The notes under the pieces are model-generated. The model had not been told where the DNA came from. It searched no databases and saw only the letters and a program-made list of their open reading frames with translations. Source: Azoarcus sp. PA01 (GTDB taxonomy: Bacteria; Pseudomonadota; Gammaproteobacteria; Burkholderiales; Rhodocyclaceae). Taken from it: a stretch of 64,000 nucleotides of DNA. The translations under genes were made by a program, and so were the position numbers. Location of the stretch: contig LARU01000004.1 in the NCBI GenBank assembly GCA_001274695.2, forward strand, positions 868,001-932,000, in the 5' to 3' direction. Shown one piece after another: positions 45,948 through 55,175 of the stretch; positions within the stretch are counted from its first letter, which is position 1; the number at the start of each line of letters is the position of its first letter.

Positions 45948-46358
45948 TCACGGCGTCTTCTTGTGGCCGGCGTTCCACTCGTTCATCGACAGCTTGCCGT
46001 CCCGGTCGGTGTCGAGTTGGTCGAAGCGCGCGGTCAAGTCGGCCGAGCGCTTGGCCTCGTCCTTGGTCACCTGACCGTCCCTGTCACGGTCCAGTTCCAT
46101 GAACATCGTCGCGTCCGAGTCCTTCGCGACATCGCCTCCCATCCGCTCACCAGGCGAAGCCGGAGTCGCCGGAGTCGCCGGCGTGGCCGGAGTTCCCGCC
46201 GCGCCCGGGGTGGCCGGGGTCGCCGGGGTCGCAGGCGTGGTGCCGGAAGGTGTCGTCCGGCTGGGGGACGAGCTTTGGCCGCTGCTACCCTGGGCTACCG
46301 CTGCGAGCGGCATAGCCGCGGCGATGATCAAGGCCGTGAGTGTGAGTTTGCGTTTCAT
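45948..46358 (-). CDS. secreted EF-hand protein with Thr-Pro-Ala repeat linker
   Basis: 136 residues from the ATG at 46358 (AGGAGACC upstream). Signal peptide MKRKLTLTALIIAAAMPLAAVAQ, then a low-complexity linker of TPATPATPATP type (about residues 35-75), then two EF-hand loops, DRDRDGQVTKDE and DTDRDGKLSMNE. A calcium-responsive periplasmic or exported protein; no partner is evident. Confidence 0.85.
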   Translation of the reverse strand: MKRKLTLTALIIAAAMPLAAVAQGSSGQSSSPSRTTPSGTTPATPATPATPGAAGTPATPATPATPASPGERMGGDVAKDSDATMFMELDRDRDGQVTKDEAKRSADLTARFDQLDTDRDGKLSMNEWNAGHKKTP

Positions 46359-46923
46359 GGTAGGTCTCCTGAGAGTTCTCGTCCGAGTGGGCAGCCGGCG
46401 AAAATCCGGCATTGACCGATGAGCAAATCGGATGCCAAGCGACGGAAACCCCCATCACCACAAGAGTTTGGCGGAATGCGAGGAGCGCTCGGCGCGTCCG
46501 ACGCACCGAATCCGTCGTGGATCAGCAACACTCCGACGACACCGGCAGCGGCGGAATTCGCGGCGTGCCGCCGCATCCGTTGCCAGCGCCAGCCGGGACA
46601 GGCGTCCCGACATGACATTGTTTTTTGGCCGTCCGACGCTTGTCGCTGTTCGGCGACAAAAGCATGACGAATGTGCCGCACGCTCGTACCTGCCGAGGCG
46701 CCGCCAAAGGCTTCTGCCCTGCCCGATTGACAAAATCGGAGCCGGCTTCTAAACAGGAATAGTCAAAAAGAATAAGCCCCCGGTCCCCGCATCCGGGCGT
46801 GACGACAGCGGCGACGAGCCGGAAGGCGTGTGAAAAGTCCGGCGGGACATGAGGTCGCGGGCGGCCTGCGTCCGAACGGCAGTCCGGCGTGGCCGGACGG
46901 AGCGCATTTCCGACGGAGGCCCG
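46359..46923. other. 565-bp gap upstream of the CHAT-hydrolase gene
   Basis: No supported gene. It contains a short inverted repeat TGTCGC-N6-GCGACA at 46641-46658 and an AT-richer tract at about 46748-46775 (AGTCAAAAAGAATAAG). Any frame here has the arginine-rich composition of a non-coding shadow. The promoters of both flanking divergent genes must lie here. Confidence 0.6.
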
Positions 46924-49900
46924 ATGCCGAGCACCTTGAAACCGGGCGAGATCCTCGTCCACCTGCCCGGCGAGACGCTTCCCGCTGACGCGGCCGCCGC
47001 GGCCCTGCCGCCTGCGTTGACAGGCGGAAGCCGGGCTGCCGTGCAGTTCCCCGACCCGTTTCTCGATCGTATCGTCCACGTCGAGGCCGCCTTCAGCCTC
47101 GTCGCACCCGGACGGGCGGACGGACCGGAAAGCGTCACCGCAGTCGCCGACGACCGTCTGCTTGCGCTCGAAGCGGCGGACGGCACGGCGGTCTTCATCC
47201 GCGCCGACAAGCTGCGCGACGATCTCGCCCGAGTTCATCCCGCAGCGGTAAGCGCCGACGGCTCGCTCGACCTCACTGCGCTGCGCGACCAGGCGGCGGG
47301 GGCACGCGGCAGGACCGAGTGGATCTGGTCGCGATTGTCGGTGCTGTCGTTGGGCAGCGACGCGATCACCGGCGCGGCGCTCGACCAGGCGCTCGAATGG
47401 CTGCGGGAGTGGCTCGGCGAAGCGGCGCCGGAGCTCGCGCAATCCGGCGCGTCGTGGCTCGGCGCGAAAGCGCTGATGTGGGCAATCGAAAGCCGCCTGC
47501 CGGGCGCGCCGGGGATCTACCACTGGCGCAACGACGTCGCGCCTGCCGCGTCCGACCGCTGCGAACCCGGTGACGCGCGGCTCACGGCCGGCGTGGACGC
47601 GCCGATGCTGCTGTTCATTCACGGCACCGGCTCGCACACTTTCGCCAGCTTCGGCGATCTGCGCAGCGGCAGCGCCGCCGGCGACTGGGAGGCGCTGGCG
47701 CGGCGCTTCGGCGGCCGCATGTTCGGCTTCGAGCACCGGACGTTTTCCGAAAGCCCGATCGACAACGCGCTCGCGCTCGCGCGGGCGCTGCCCGCAGGCG
47801 CCCGGCTGTCGCTCGTCACGCATTCGCGCGGCGGCCTCGTCGGCGACCTGCTGTGCCTTGCCGGCCTCACCGACGCCGCGATCACCGCCTATCGTCGCGA
47901 GTCGCCGCCGAACACGACCGAGACGGCGCAGCAAAAGCGCCTGCGCGAATTGGTCGCGGCGCGCGAGCAGGACTCGCTGCGCGCGCTGCGCCAGGAACTC
48001 GCCGACAAGAACTTCCGCATCGAGCGCTACATCCGCGTCGCCTGTCCGGCACGCGGCACCTCGCTCTTGACGGACAACCTCGACGTGTTCCTGTCCGGCC
48101 TGCTGAGCCTGATGACGAAGGTGGTCGGCGCGGCGACCGGTCCGGCCGGCAGCGCGGCGCTTTCAGCTTTCCGGCGCATCGTGCTGGAGATCGCCGCCCG
48201 ACGCATCGACCCGCGCTTCCTGCCGGGCATCGAGGCGATGCTGACCGACGCGCCGATGGCGCGGCTCCTCGCGGACGCCCAGCGCAAGCACGGCATCGCG
48301 ATGTCGATCATCAGCGGCGACATCGAAGGCGGCAGCGTGCTCAGGCGGATCGGCGTGCTGTTCACCGACTGGATGTTCTTCGACCGCGCCGACAACGACC
48401 TCGTCATCGATACGGAGTCGATGTACGCGGGCCTCGCCACGCGCAACGACGCCCGCTACCTGTTCGACCAGGGGGCGTCGGTGCATCACTTCGGCTATTT
48501 CTCGCATCGCCGCACGCGAAGCGCGCTGCGCGACTGGCTGACGGCCGAGGAGCCGGCAGCGCTCACCGCCTTCACTCCGCTCGTCCGACGCCACGAGCCG
48601 GATGCCGCGACCGCCCGCAGCCGGGCGGCGAAGCGTCCCGCGCCTTCGCCCGACACCCGACCGGTCGTGATCCTGCTGCCGGGGATCATGGGTTCGCACC
48701 TCGAGATCCGCGCGGCGGACAGGCGGCCGGGCGACGGCGACCGGGTGTGGTTCGACTTTCTCGATCTCGCGGGCGGCGGCCTGACGAAAATCCGCTTCGA
48801 CCGGCCGGACGTGCGCGAGGAAGCGCTGTTCGAGATGTTCTACGGCGAGCTCGCGGATTACCTCGCCGACAGCCACTTCGTGATCCGCTGCCCGTACGAC
48901 TGGCGCCAGCCGATGCAGGCCGACGGCGCCTCGGCCGACCATCTCGCGGCGGTGCTGAAGCAGGCCCTCGCCGAGCACCCGAACCAGCCGGTGCGCCTGC
49001 TCGCGCACAGCCTCGGTGGCCTCGTCGCGCGCACGATGATCGCGAAGCACCCGCAGCTGTGGGCGCAGCTCGTGGTCCGGCCGGGCGGCCGGCTGGTGAT
49101 GCTCGGCACGCCGAATAACGGCTCGCACCTGATGGTCGAAGCGATGCTCGGCAAGTCCGAGCTGGTGCGCAAGCTCGCGCGCCTCGACCTGCGCCACGAC
49201 ATGCAGCATGTGCTCGATATCATCGCCGGCTTCCCCGGCGCGTTGCAGCTCCTGCCGCGGCCGGGCTTCGTTGACAATGGCGCAGCACTGCACGCCGACT
49301 ATCTCGACGCCGCAGTGTGGTCGGCGCTTGCCGAGCAGAACCAGGACCGCTGGTTCGGCAACCACCTCGCCGGTCGACCGAATGCGGACACGGTGGCGCA
49401 GGCCCGCGAGCTGTGGCGCGCCACGCTCGCGACGGGCGCCCCGCCGCAACCGGTCGAGCGCGTCGTCTGCGTGTTCGGCAAGGCCGACAACACCCCGTGC
49501 GGACTCGTGCTCGACGGCGGCCGGCTGAAGATGGTCGGCACGCCGGAAGGCGACGGCTCGGTGAGCTGGGCGTCGGAGCGCCTCGCCGGCCTGCCGGACG
49601 AACAATGCTGGTTCATGCCGGTCGATCACGGCAGCCTGACCGGCACCAGGGAGCACTTTCCGGCAATCGTCGAACTGCTGCACGCCGGCACGACCACCCG
49701 CCTCGGCCGCCTGCCGGTGTTGCGCGGCGCGGCCGCAGCGACGTCGACGTACGACGCCCCTCCGCCCGTGCTGCCGACCGAGGAGGAGCTCGCATACAGC
49801 ATCTTCGGCGGCAAGCCGAAACCTCGCCTGCCGGCGGCGAACCTGCAGTCGCTGCGGGTTTCGGTCGCGGCGATGGACCTGCGCTTCGCCCGCCACCCGG

Positions 49901-52053
49901 TCATCTGCGGCCACTACATCGGCGACACGATCGCCGGCGCCGAGGCCAGCATCGACCGTTACCTCGTCGACGGGGCGTTGCGGCAGCGCGAACGGCTCGG
50001 CGTGTACGCCGGCGAAGTCGGCTCGAGCGCAGTCGTGCTGCAGGCCCGCGATGCCGCAGACCGGTCGCACGGGACTGCGCGCGGCGCCGTGATCGTCGGC
50101 CTCGGGTGCTTCGGCGAAGTGACGGCACTGGACATCGCCGAGACGGTGCGCGCCGGCGTGCTGCGTTTCCTGCTGCACTCGCTCGACCGCCAGGACGGGA
50201 GCGCAGCGGCTGCGGACGACACCGGTACCGAGTTGACGCTCGCGAGCCTGCTGATCGGTTACAACTCGACCGCGCATATCGGCATCGAGGACTCGATTGC
50301 GATGATCGTGCGCGGCGTCATCGCGGCGAACCGCCAGTTCGCCGACGCGATGCCGGGCACCCGGCTGCGCGTCGCCCGTCTCGAGCTGATCGAACTGTTC
50401 CTCGACACCGCGATCAGTGCGGCGCGCGCGGTGCGCGAACTGCCCGAACGCATCGCCGCCGATCTGCGCCGGCTCGAAGCCCGCGTCGCACCGGCCGAAG
50501 AACTGCGCGAGGGTGAAGGCGCGCGCCCGCGCCTGGCGGTGTTCGCGCGCTTCGGTTACTGGCCGCGCCTGATGGTCACCGACGCGGATCGCAGCGACGA
50601 ATCGACGTCGAACGGCGAAGACGACATCGGGCAAGCGCCAACCTTTCCGGGCCAGACCCTGCATCCGCGTGCCCGACCGCTCGCGACGCGGCTCAAGTAC
50701 GTGTTCCTGTCGGAGCGCGCCCGCGCCGAAACCGTCGTGCAGCAACGCCAGCCCGGCCTGATCGAAGCGCTGGTGAAGAACGCGATCGGCCGCGACGAAT
50801 ACAGCGCGGACCTGTCGCGCACGCTGTTCCAGCTGATGATGCCGCTCGAATTCAAGGCGACCGCGCGCGACACCGAAAAACTCGTGCTCGTCGTCGACGG
50901 CTACACCGCCAAGCTGCCGTGGGAGATGGTGCAAGCCGACGACCAGCCGCTCGCGCTGAAGACGGCGATCGTGCGCAAGTTCGCCTCGCCGCGTTACCGT
51001 CGCAACCCGCTGATCCTGACGCGCAAAGTCGCATGCGTGATCGCGAATCCTTCGACGCGCGGTTACCACGCCGCTTTCGGCGACCCGGCCGCAGCCGCTC
51101 TGGCGCCGCACGTCGATCACCTGCCCGACCTGCCCGGCGCGGCAGCCGAAGGGGCGGCGATCCGCGATCTGCTCGCCGAATGCGGCTACGAAGTCACCCA
51201 CGGCGAAGGACTTGAAGCGCTCGATGTGTTCGCTCGCCTTTTCCATCAGCCGTGGCGCATCCTCGTGATCGCCGCGCACGGCGTGTTTCGCGTCGTCGCG
51301 CGCGACGGGCGTGCCCGCAGCGGCGTCGTGCTGTCCGACGGGCTGCTGCTGACGGCAGCCGAAGTCGGCCAGATGGAAACCGTGCCGGAGCTCGTGTTCC
51401 TCAATTGCTGCCACCTCGGGGCGATGAGCGTGCAACGCGAGACCGCGAACCGGCTCGCGTACAGCCTGGCGCGCGAGCTGATCGAGATCGGCGTACGCTG
51501 CATCGTCGTCGCCGGCTGGCAGGTCAACGACGACGCGGCGAAAGTCTTCGCGACGACTTTCTTCGACCGCTTCGTGCGTCGCTGCCAGCCGTTCGGCCCG
51601 GCAGTGTTCGCCGCGCGCCTCAGCACATGGGAGCGCTTTCCTCGGTACAACACCTTTGGCGCATATCAGGCGTATGGCGACCCCGAGCATGTGCTCGAGC
51701 CGTCCGCCGGCGACCCCGGCGGAGCGAGCGCCGCTGCGATGGTGTCGCCTCTGGAGCTGCTGGACGCGCTCGCCTGCGCGCGCCTCGATCTCAGCCATGA
51801 ACCTCGCGATCTCGCAACACTCGAACGCGAGCTCGGCGCCCTGCTCGCCCGCGCGCCGCCCGCTTGGCAAACGCTCCCCGAAGTGCAGGCGGCAATCGGC
51901 GCCGTGTATCGTGAACTCGGCGAAGGTTTCAGGCCGCCCCGCGCCGCATATCACGGCGCGATCGCAGCCGAAGATCGTGGCGCACCGCCGGCCCGCAGCG
52001 CCGAACCCCGTCCGGCTAGTGCGAGGCGATCGCGATCGAAAAAGAAGCCGTGA
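46924..52053 (+). CDS. giant CHAT-protease protein fused to two alpha/beta-hydrolase domains
   Basis: 1709 residues from the ATG at 46924 (GGAG upstream). N-terminal region (1-220) is unrecognised. Hydrolase 1 (about 225-540): oxyanion loop L-F-I-H233-G-T-G, nucleophile S301 in T-H-S-R-G-G, Asp D492, His H522. Hydrolase 2 (about 578-910), LCAT/PGAP1-like: P-G587-I-M-G-S, nucleophile S696 in A-H-S-L-G-G, LGTPNNGS, D877 in GDGSV, H902 in VDHGS. A region at 960-1195 (VIVGLGCFGEVTALDIAETV) is unfamiliar. CHAT domain about 1285-1560 with catalytic H1452 (IAAHG) and C1496 (FLNCCHLG), aligned to the LSACxTG motif. C-terminal 90 residues helical then basic. No signal peptide or membrane span. Both hydrolase triads and the CHAT dyad look intact. 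Confidence 0.9.
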   Translation: MPSTLKPGEILVHLPGETLPADAAAAALPPALTGGSRAAVQFPDPFLDRIVHVEAAFSLVAPGRADGPESVTAVADDRLLALEAADGTAVFIRADKLRDDLARVHPAAVSADGSLDLTALRDQAAGARGRTEWIWSRLSVLSLGSDAITGAALDQALEWLREWLGEAAPELAQSGASWLGAKALMWAIESRLPGAPGIYHWRNDVAPAASDRCEPGDARLTAGVDAPMLLFIHGTGSHTFASFGDLRSGSAAGDWEALARRFGGRMFGFEHRTFSESPIDNALALARALPAGARLSLVTHSRGGLVGDLLCLAGLTDAAITAYRRESPPNTTETAQQKRLRELVAAREQDSLRALRQELADKNFRIERYIRVACPARGTSLLTDNLDVFLSGLLSLMTKVVGAATGPAGSAALSAFRRIVLEIAARRIDPRFLPGIEAMLTDAPMARLLADAQRKHGIAMSIISGDIEGGSVLRRIGVLFTDWMFFDRADNDLVIDTESMYAGLATRNDARYLFDQGASVHHFGYFSHRRTRSALRDWLTAEEPAALTAFTPLVRRHEPDAATARSRAAKRPAPSPDTRPVVILLPGIMGSHLEIRAADRRPGDGDRVWFDFLDLAGGGLTKIRFDRPDVREEALFEMFYGELADYLADSHFVIRCPYDWRQPMQADGASADHLAAVLKQALAEHPNQPVRLLAHSLGGLVARTMIAKHPQLWAQLVVRPGGRLVMLGTPNNGSHLMVEAMLGKSELVRKLARLDLRHDMQHVLDIIAGFPGALQLLPRPGFVDNGAALHADYLDAAVWSALAEQNQDRWFGNHLAGRPNADTVAQARELWRATLATGAPPQPVERVVCVFGKADNTPCGLVLDGGRLKMVGTPEGDGSVSWASERLAGLPDEQCWFMPVDHGSLTGTREHFPAIVELLHAGTTTRLGRLPVLRGAAAATSTYDAPPPVLPTEEELAYSIFGGKPKPRLPAANLQSLRVSVAAMDLRFARHPVICGHYIGDTIAGAEASIDRYLVDGALRQRERLGVYAGEVGSSAVVLQARDAADRSHGTARGAVIVGLGCFGEVTALDIAETVRAGVLRFLLHSLDRQDGSAAAADDTGTELTLASLLIGYNSTAHIGIEDSIAMIVRGVIAANRQFADAMPGTRLRVARLELIELFLDTAISAARAVRELPERIAADLRRLEARVAPAEELREGEGARPRLAVFARFGYWPRLMVTDADRSDESTSNGEDDIGQAPTFPGQTLHPRARPLATRLKYVFLSERARAETVVQQRQPGLIEALVKNAIGRDEYSADLSRTLFQLMMPLEFKATARDTEKLVLVVDGYTAKLPWEMVQADDQPLALKTAIVRKFASPRYRRNPLILTRKVACVIANPSTRGYHAAFGDPAAAALAPHVDHLPDLPGAAAEGAAIRDLLAECGYEVTHGEGLEALDVFARLFHQPWRILVIAAHGVFRVVARDGRARSGVVLSDGLLLTAAEVGQMETVPELVFLNCCHLGAMSVQRETANRLAYSLARELIEIGVRCIVVAGWQVNDDAAKVFATTFFDRFVRRCQPFGPAVFAARLSTWERFPRYNTFGAYQAYGDPEHVLEPSAGDPGGASAAAMVSPLELLDALACARLDLSHEPRDLATLERELGALLARAPPAWQTLPEVQAAIGAVYRELGEGFRPPRAAYHGAIAAEDRGAPPARSAEPRPASARRSRSKKKP

Positions 52054-52211
52054 GCGTTGCTCCCGCACCGCAGCTGCGCCGATCGTCGCCTGCGTCGTGA
52101 TACCTGGGAACGCTGATTGCTCGCAACTCGCACGGCCGGAACATTGCGCGCTCGCATCGATGCAGGCACGACGGAACGCGCGGTGGCCGGTGGTCACGGA
52201 GGCAGGGACAG

Positions 52212-54221
52212 ATGAGTGCGGGACGCGTATTCAAGGGCATCGGCGTGGCAGTTCTCGGCCTGATCGGGCTGATCGTGCTCGTCGCGCTGCTGTTCGACCC
52301 GAACTGGCTACGCGGCCCGATCATGCGCCAGACGACCGAGAAGACCGGCCGCGAGCTCGTGATCAATGGCGATCTGGACATCGACTGGGGCTGGCCGGTC
52401 ACGCGCCTGAGCGCCGCGGGCGTGACGTTCGCGAACCCCGAGTGGGCCGAGGAACCGCAGATGTTCACCGCCGAGAACATCAGCGTCGGCGTCAGCCTGC
52501 CGCAGCTGTTCAGACGCGTCGTGATGCTGCCGGAGATCACGCTCGACCACGTCGACGTCTTTCTCGAACAACACCCGGACGGCCGGAAAAACTGGCTGCT
52601 CGACCGGGAACAGAAGGACGAAGGCGCGCGTGTCGGCATCGGCCGCCTCGCGCTGCACGACGGACGCATCCGTTACGTCGATCCCGCGCAGAAGACCCGC
52701 ATCGACGCGACGCTGTCGACGGCCGGCGAGGGCGAAAACAGCGGAAACAGCAGCGCCGAACGCCAGCGGGACGACGCAGCCCGCGGGAAATCCGAAGCGG
52801 ATGCACCGGCGGTCACCGCGGCCGAAAGCGGCATCCGGTTCGATGCAAAAGGGCAATACAAAGGGCTAGCGATGACTGCCCAAGGCACCGGGGGTCCAGT
52901 CCTCGCGTTGCGCGACGAGGAAACGCCGTACCCGCTCGACGTGCAGGCGCGCTTCGGCGACACAGCGGTGAAAGCCGAAGGGAGCATCACCAGTCTGCTG
53001 AAATTGACGGCGATCGACCTCGATCTGGACCTGCGCGGCGCGAGCATCGCAGACCTGTATCGGCTCATCGGCATCGCGCTGCCGAAAACACCGCCTTACC
53101 GCACTGCCGGCCACCTGATCCGCAACGGCAACATGTGGCGCTACGAGAACTTTTCGGGAGCGATCGGCAAGAGCGACGTCGCGGGCACGATCCAGGTGGC
53201 CACCGGCGGCGAACGGCCGGCGCTGCATGGCGACCTGTCGTTCAAGCTGCTCGATTTCGCCGACCTCGGCCCGCTCGTCGGGGCGACGCAAGCGCCGGCC
53301 GAGCCGGAAGACGCTGCCGCCGATGCGCCCGCTCGGGACGGCACCGTGCTGCCCGAGATTCCGTTCCGCACCGGACGGTGGGACACCGTCGATGCCGACG
53401 TCAAGCTCCGGGCCGACCGGATCCGCCGCCCCGACGCGCTGCCGATCGACAAGCTCGTGACCCGCCTGCAGATGCAGGATTCGGTGTTGACGCTCGATCC
53501 GCTCGAATTCGGCATTGCCGGAGGGACGCTCAGCGGCACCGTGCGCATGAATGGCCAGGAAAAACCGCTCGAAGCGAGCACCAAGCTTCGGGTGCGAAAC
53601 CTCAAGCTCGCAAAGTTGTTCCCTCCGTCCGACCTCGCGAAACCGACGCTCGGAGAACTCAATGGCCAGGTCGATCTCGAGGGGCGGGGAAATTCCGTTG
53701 CGGGCATGCTCGGCACCGCGGACGGCAAAGCCGCGCTGATCCTGTCCGAAGGTCAGATCAGCCGTTTCATGGTCGAAGCGATCGGGCTGCACCTGTGGGA
53801 CATGCTGCAGCTGAAGCTTACCGGCGATGAACTCGTCGAGATCCGCTGCCTGATCGCCGACTTCAGCGTCAAGGACGGCCTCATGGAAACGAACGCGCTC
53901 GTGCTCGACACCGACATCATGCGGATCATCGGCTCCGGCACGGTCGACCTGGGCGAGGAAAAACTCGATCTCACGCTGGAATCGGATACCAAAGTCACGA
54001 CTCCTGTCGCGCTGCGCAGCCCGATTTACATCCAGGGGACGTTCGCGAATCCGGAACCCTCCGTCGACACCGCCAAGGTCGCCGCGCGCGGGCTCGGCGC
54101 CGTCGTGCTGGGCCTGATCAACCCGCTGCTCGCCCTCCTCCCGCTCGTCGAAACCGGGCCCGGCATCGACAGCGACTGCGCGAAGCTCATCCGCGAGGCG
54201 AAATCGTCGTCGCGCGAATGA
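52212..54221 (+). CDS. AsmA-family protein
   Basis: 669 residues with an N-terminal membrane helix (VFKGIGVAVLGLIGLIVLVALLF) and the AsmA repeat-strand pattern (LSAAGVTFANPEWAEEPQMFTAENISVGVSLPQLFRRVVMLPEITLDHVDVFLEQHPDGRKNWLL). The C-terminal half carries the AsmA_2 region ending LEGRGNSVAGMLGTADGKAALILSEG and the final IYIQGTFANPEPSVDTAKVAARG. AsmA-like proteins are inner-membrane-anchored and thought to transport lipid to the outer membrane. It follows the CHAT gene by 158 bp with its own start; coupling is unproven. Confidence 0.9.
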   Translation: MSAGRVFKGIGVAVLGLIGLIVLVALLFDPNWLRGPIMRQTTEKTGRELVINGDLDIDWGWPVTRLSAAGVTFANPEWAEEPQMFTAENISVGVSLPQLFRRVVMLPEITLDHVDVFLEQHPDGRKNWLLDREQKDEGARVGIGRLALHDGRIRYVDPAQKTRIDATLSTAGEGENSGNSSAERQRDDAARGKSEADAPAVTAAESGIRFDAKGQYKGLAMTAQGTGGPVLALRDEETPYPLDVQARFGDTAVKAEGSITSLLKLTAIDLDLDLRGASIADLYRLIGIALPKTPPYRTAGHLIRNGNMWRYENFSGAIGKSDVAGTIQVATGGERPALHGDLSFKLLDFADLGPLVGATQAPAEPEDAAADAPARDGTVLPEIPFRTGRWDTVDADVKLRADRIRRPDALPIDKLVTRLQMQDSVLTLDPLEFGIAGGTLSGTVRMNGQEKPLEASTKLRVRNLKLAKLFPPSDLAKPTLGELNGQVDLEGRGNSVAGMLGTADGKAALILSEGQISRFMVEAIGLHLWDMLQLKLTGDELVEIRCLIADFSVKDGLMETNALVLDTDIMRIIGSGTVDLGEEKLDLTLESDTKVTTPVALRSPIYIQGTFANPEPSVDTAKVAARGLGAVVLGLINPLLALLPLVETGPGIDSDCAKLIREAKSSSRE

Positions 54222-54278
54222 GCGGGCTCACGTATCGGAAAAAAGGTAATGGATTTCTACTATATTGGAACGTCGCTA

Positions 54279-54305
54279 AAGGAGTTCGACGCTGAAGGAG
54301 TTCGA
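54279..54305 (+). promoter_or_regulatory. tandemly duplicated ribosome-binding segment before the DUF3096 gene
   Basis: Two copies of AAGGAGTTCGA separated by five bases (period 16 bp); the second ends three bases before the ATG at 54308. Both contain a strong AAGGAG. A TATATT at 54261-54266 upstream could be the -10. Confidence 0.75.
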
Positions 54306-54307
54306 AC

Positions 54308-54448
54308 ATGGACCTGCATCTGAGCACCGGCCCGCTGGTATCGCTGATCGCCGGCATCCTGATCCTGATCGTGCCGCGACTGCTCAACTACATCGTCGCG
54401 ATTTACCTGATCGTCATCGGCCTGATCGGGCTCTTCGGCGTGCGCTGA
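54308..54448 (+). CDS. DUF3096 small membrane protein
   Basis: A 46-codon gene. The product, MDLHLSTGPLVSLIAGILIL followed by a VPRLLNYIVAIYLIVIGLIG segment, has two hydrophobic helices and matches the DUF3096 family. It is preceded by the duplicated ribosome site and its stop is at 54446-54448. Function unknown; possibly stress-linked. The 173 bp to the next gene show no other gene. Confidence 0.85.
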   Translation: MDLHLSTGPLVSLIAGILILIVPRLLNYIVAIYLIVIGLIGLFGVR

Positions 54449-54621
54449 GCCGCGTCGCAGCGCTCGAAACATCCGGTAGTGATTGAGGGATTGCTTCTGG
54501 CGACGAACGGAGGAAACTGAGCCTCTTCGCGCCCGGTACTCCACGGCGCGACAAACCGTGACGCAAGAAGAGGTCGACAAGGCTCCGGCGTCCTACAACG
54601 AGAATCCGGAGGAATAACACG

Positions 54622-55086
54622 ATGCCCACGAAGCATGAGCACGAAGCGATCGGCGCGAATGTCGCCCAGGCGTTCCAGACGATTTCGACGCTTTATCTGA
54701 CCAGCGCGCAGCGGCTCGCGGAATTGAACATGAGCGCGATGCACGAAGCGATGGAAATCAGTGCATCGGCGATTCAGGAAATGGGTCGTGCCAGAAATCC
54801 TCAGGACGTCCAGCTGATGGTCTTCCAGCCGTTACTCGAAAATGCCCAGAATTACACCCGCAAGGCGTGCGACATCCTTGCCCGTACCCAGCAGGAAGCC
54901 GTCAATGCGATGATTCCGCAGTTCACCGGCCGCAACCCGTTCATCGGTGACTGGAATTCCGCCTTCGAAGCTTTCAACACCGGCATGCGCCGGTTTTCGT
55001 CGCTGACCGCGGACAACCTCACCGCCGCGAGCGAAGCCGCTTCGCAAGCAGCTGAAGGGCGGCCGTACGGCAAGAAATCGGCGTAG
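54622..55086 (+). CDS. phasin-family PHA granule protein
   Basis: 154 residues, helical, with the phasin signature region AFQTISTLYLTSAQRLAELNMSAMHEAMEISASAIQEM and QEAVNAMIPQFTGRNPF. Third phasin-type gene here after 37182 and 44586. AGGAATAAC precedes the ATG; a rho-independent terminator follows. Confidence 0.85.
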   Translation: MPTKHEHEAIGANVAQAFQTISTLYLTSAQRLAELNMSAMHEAMEISASAIQEMGRARNPQDVQLMVFQPLLENAQNYTRKACDILARTQQEAVNAMIPQFTGRNPFIGDWNSAFEAFNTGMRRFSSLTADNLTAASEAASQAAEGRPYGKKSA

Positions 55087-55115
55087 ACGATTCGGTTGCC
55101 GCAGACCTCACGGCG

Positions 55116-55138
55116 AGGCCCCGCAAGGGGCCTTTTTT
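55116..55138 (+). terminator. rho-independent terminator after the phasin gene
   Basis: Stem AGGCCCC / GGGGCCT with a GCAA loop, followed by six T. About 30 bp after the phasin stop. Confidence 0.9.
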
Positions 55139-55175
55139 GCAGCCCCGCGGCTAAAACAGCCGCGCCGTCAGGGAC

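Noticed and set aside
46522..47934. 470-codon minus-strand frame before and inside the CHAT gene
   Set aside because: Composition typical of an antisense frame; no start signal and no recognisable domain.
48163..52197. A 1344-codon open frame on the minus strand
   Set aside because: Antisense shadow of the CHAT-hydrolase gene; Arg/Ala/His-rich product without motifs or ribosome site.
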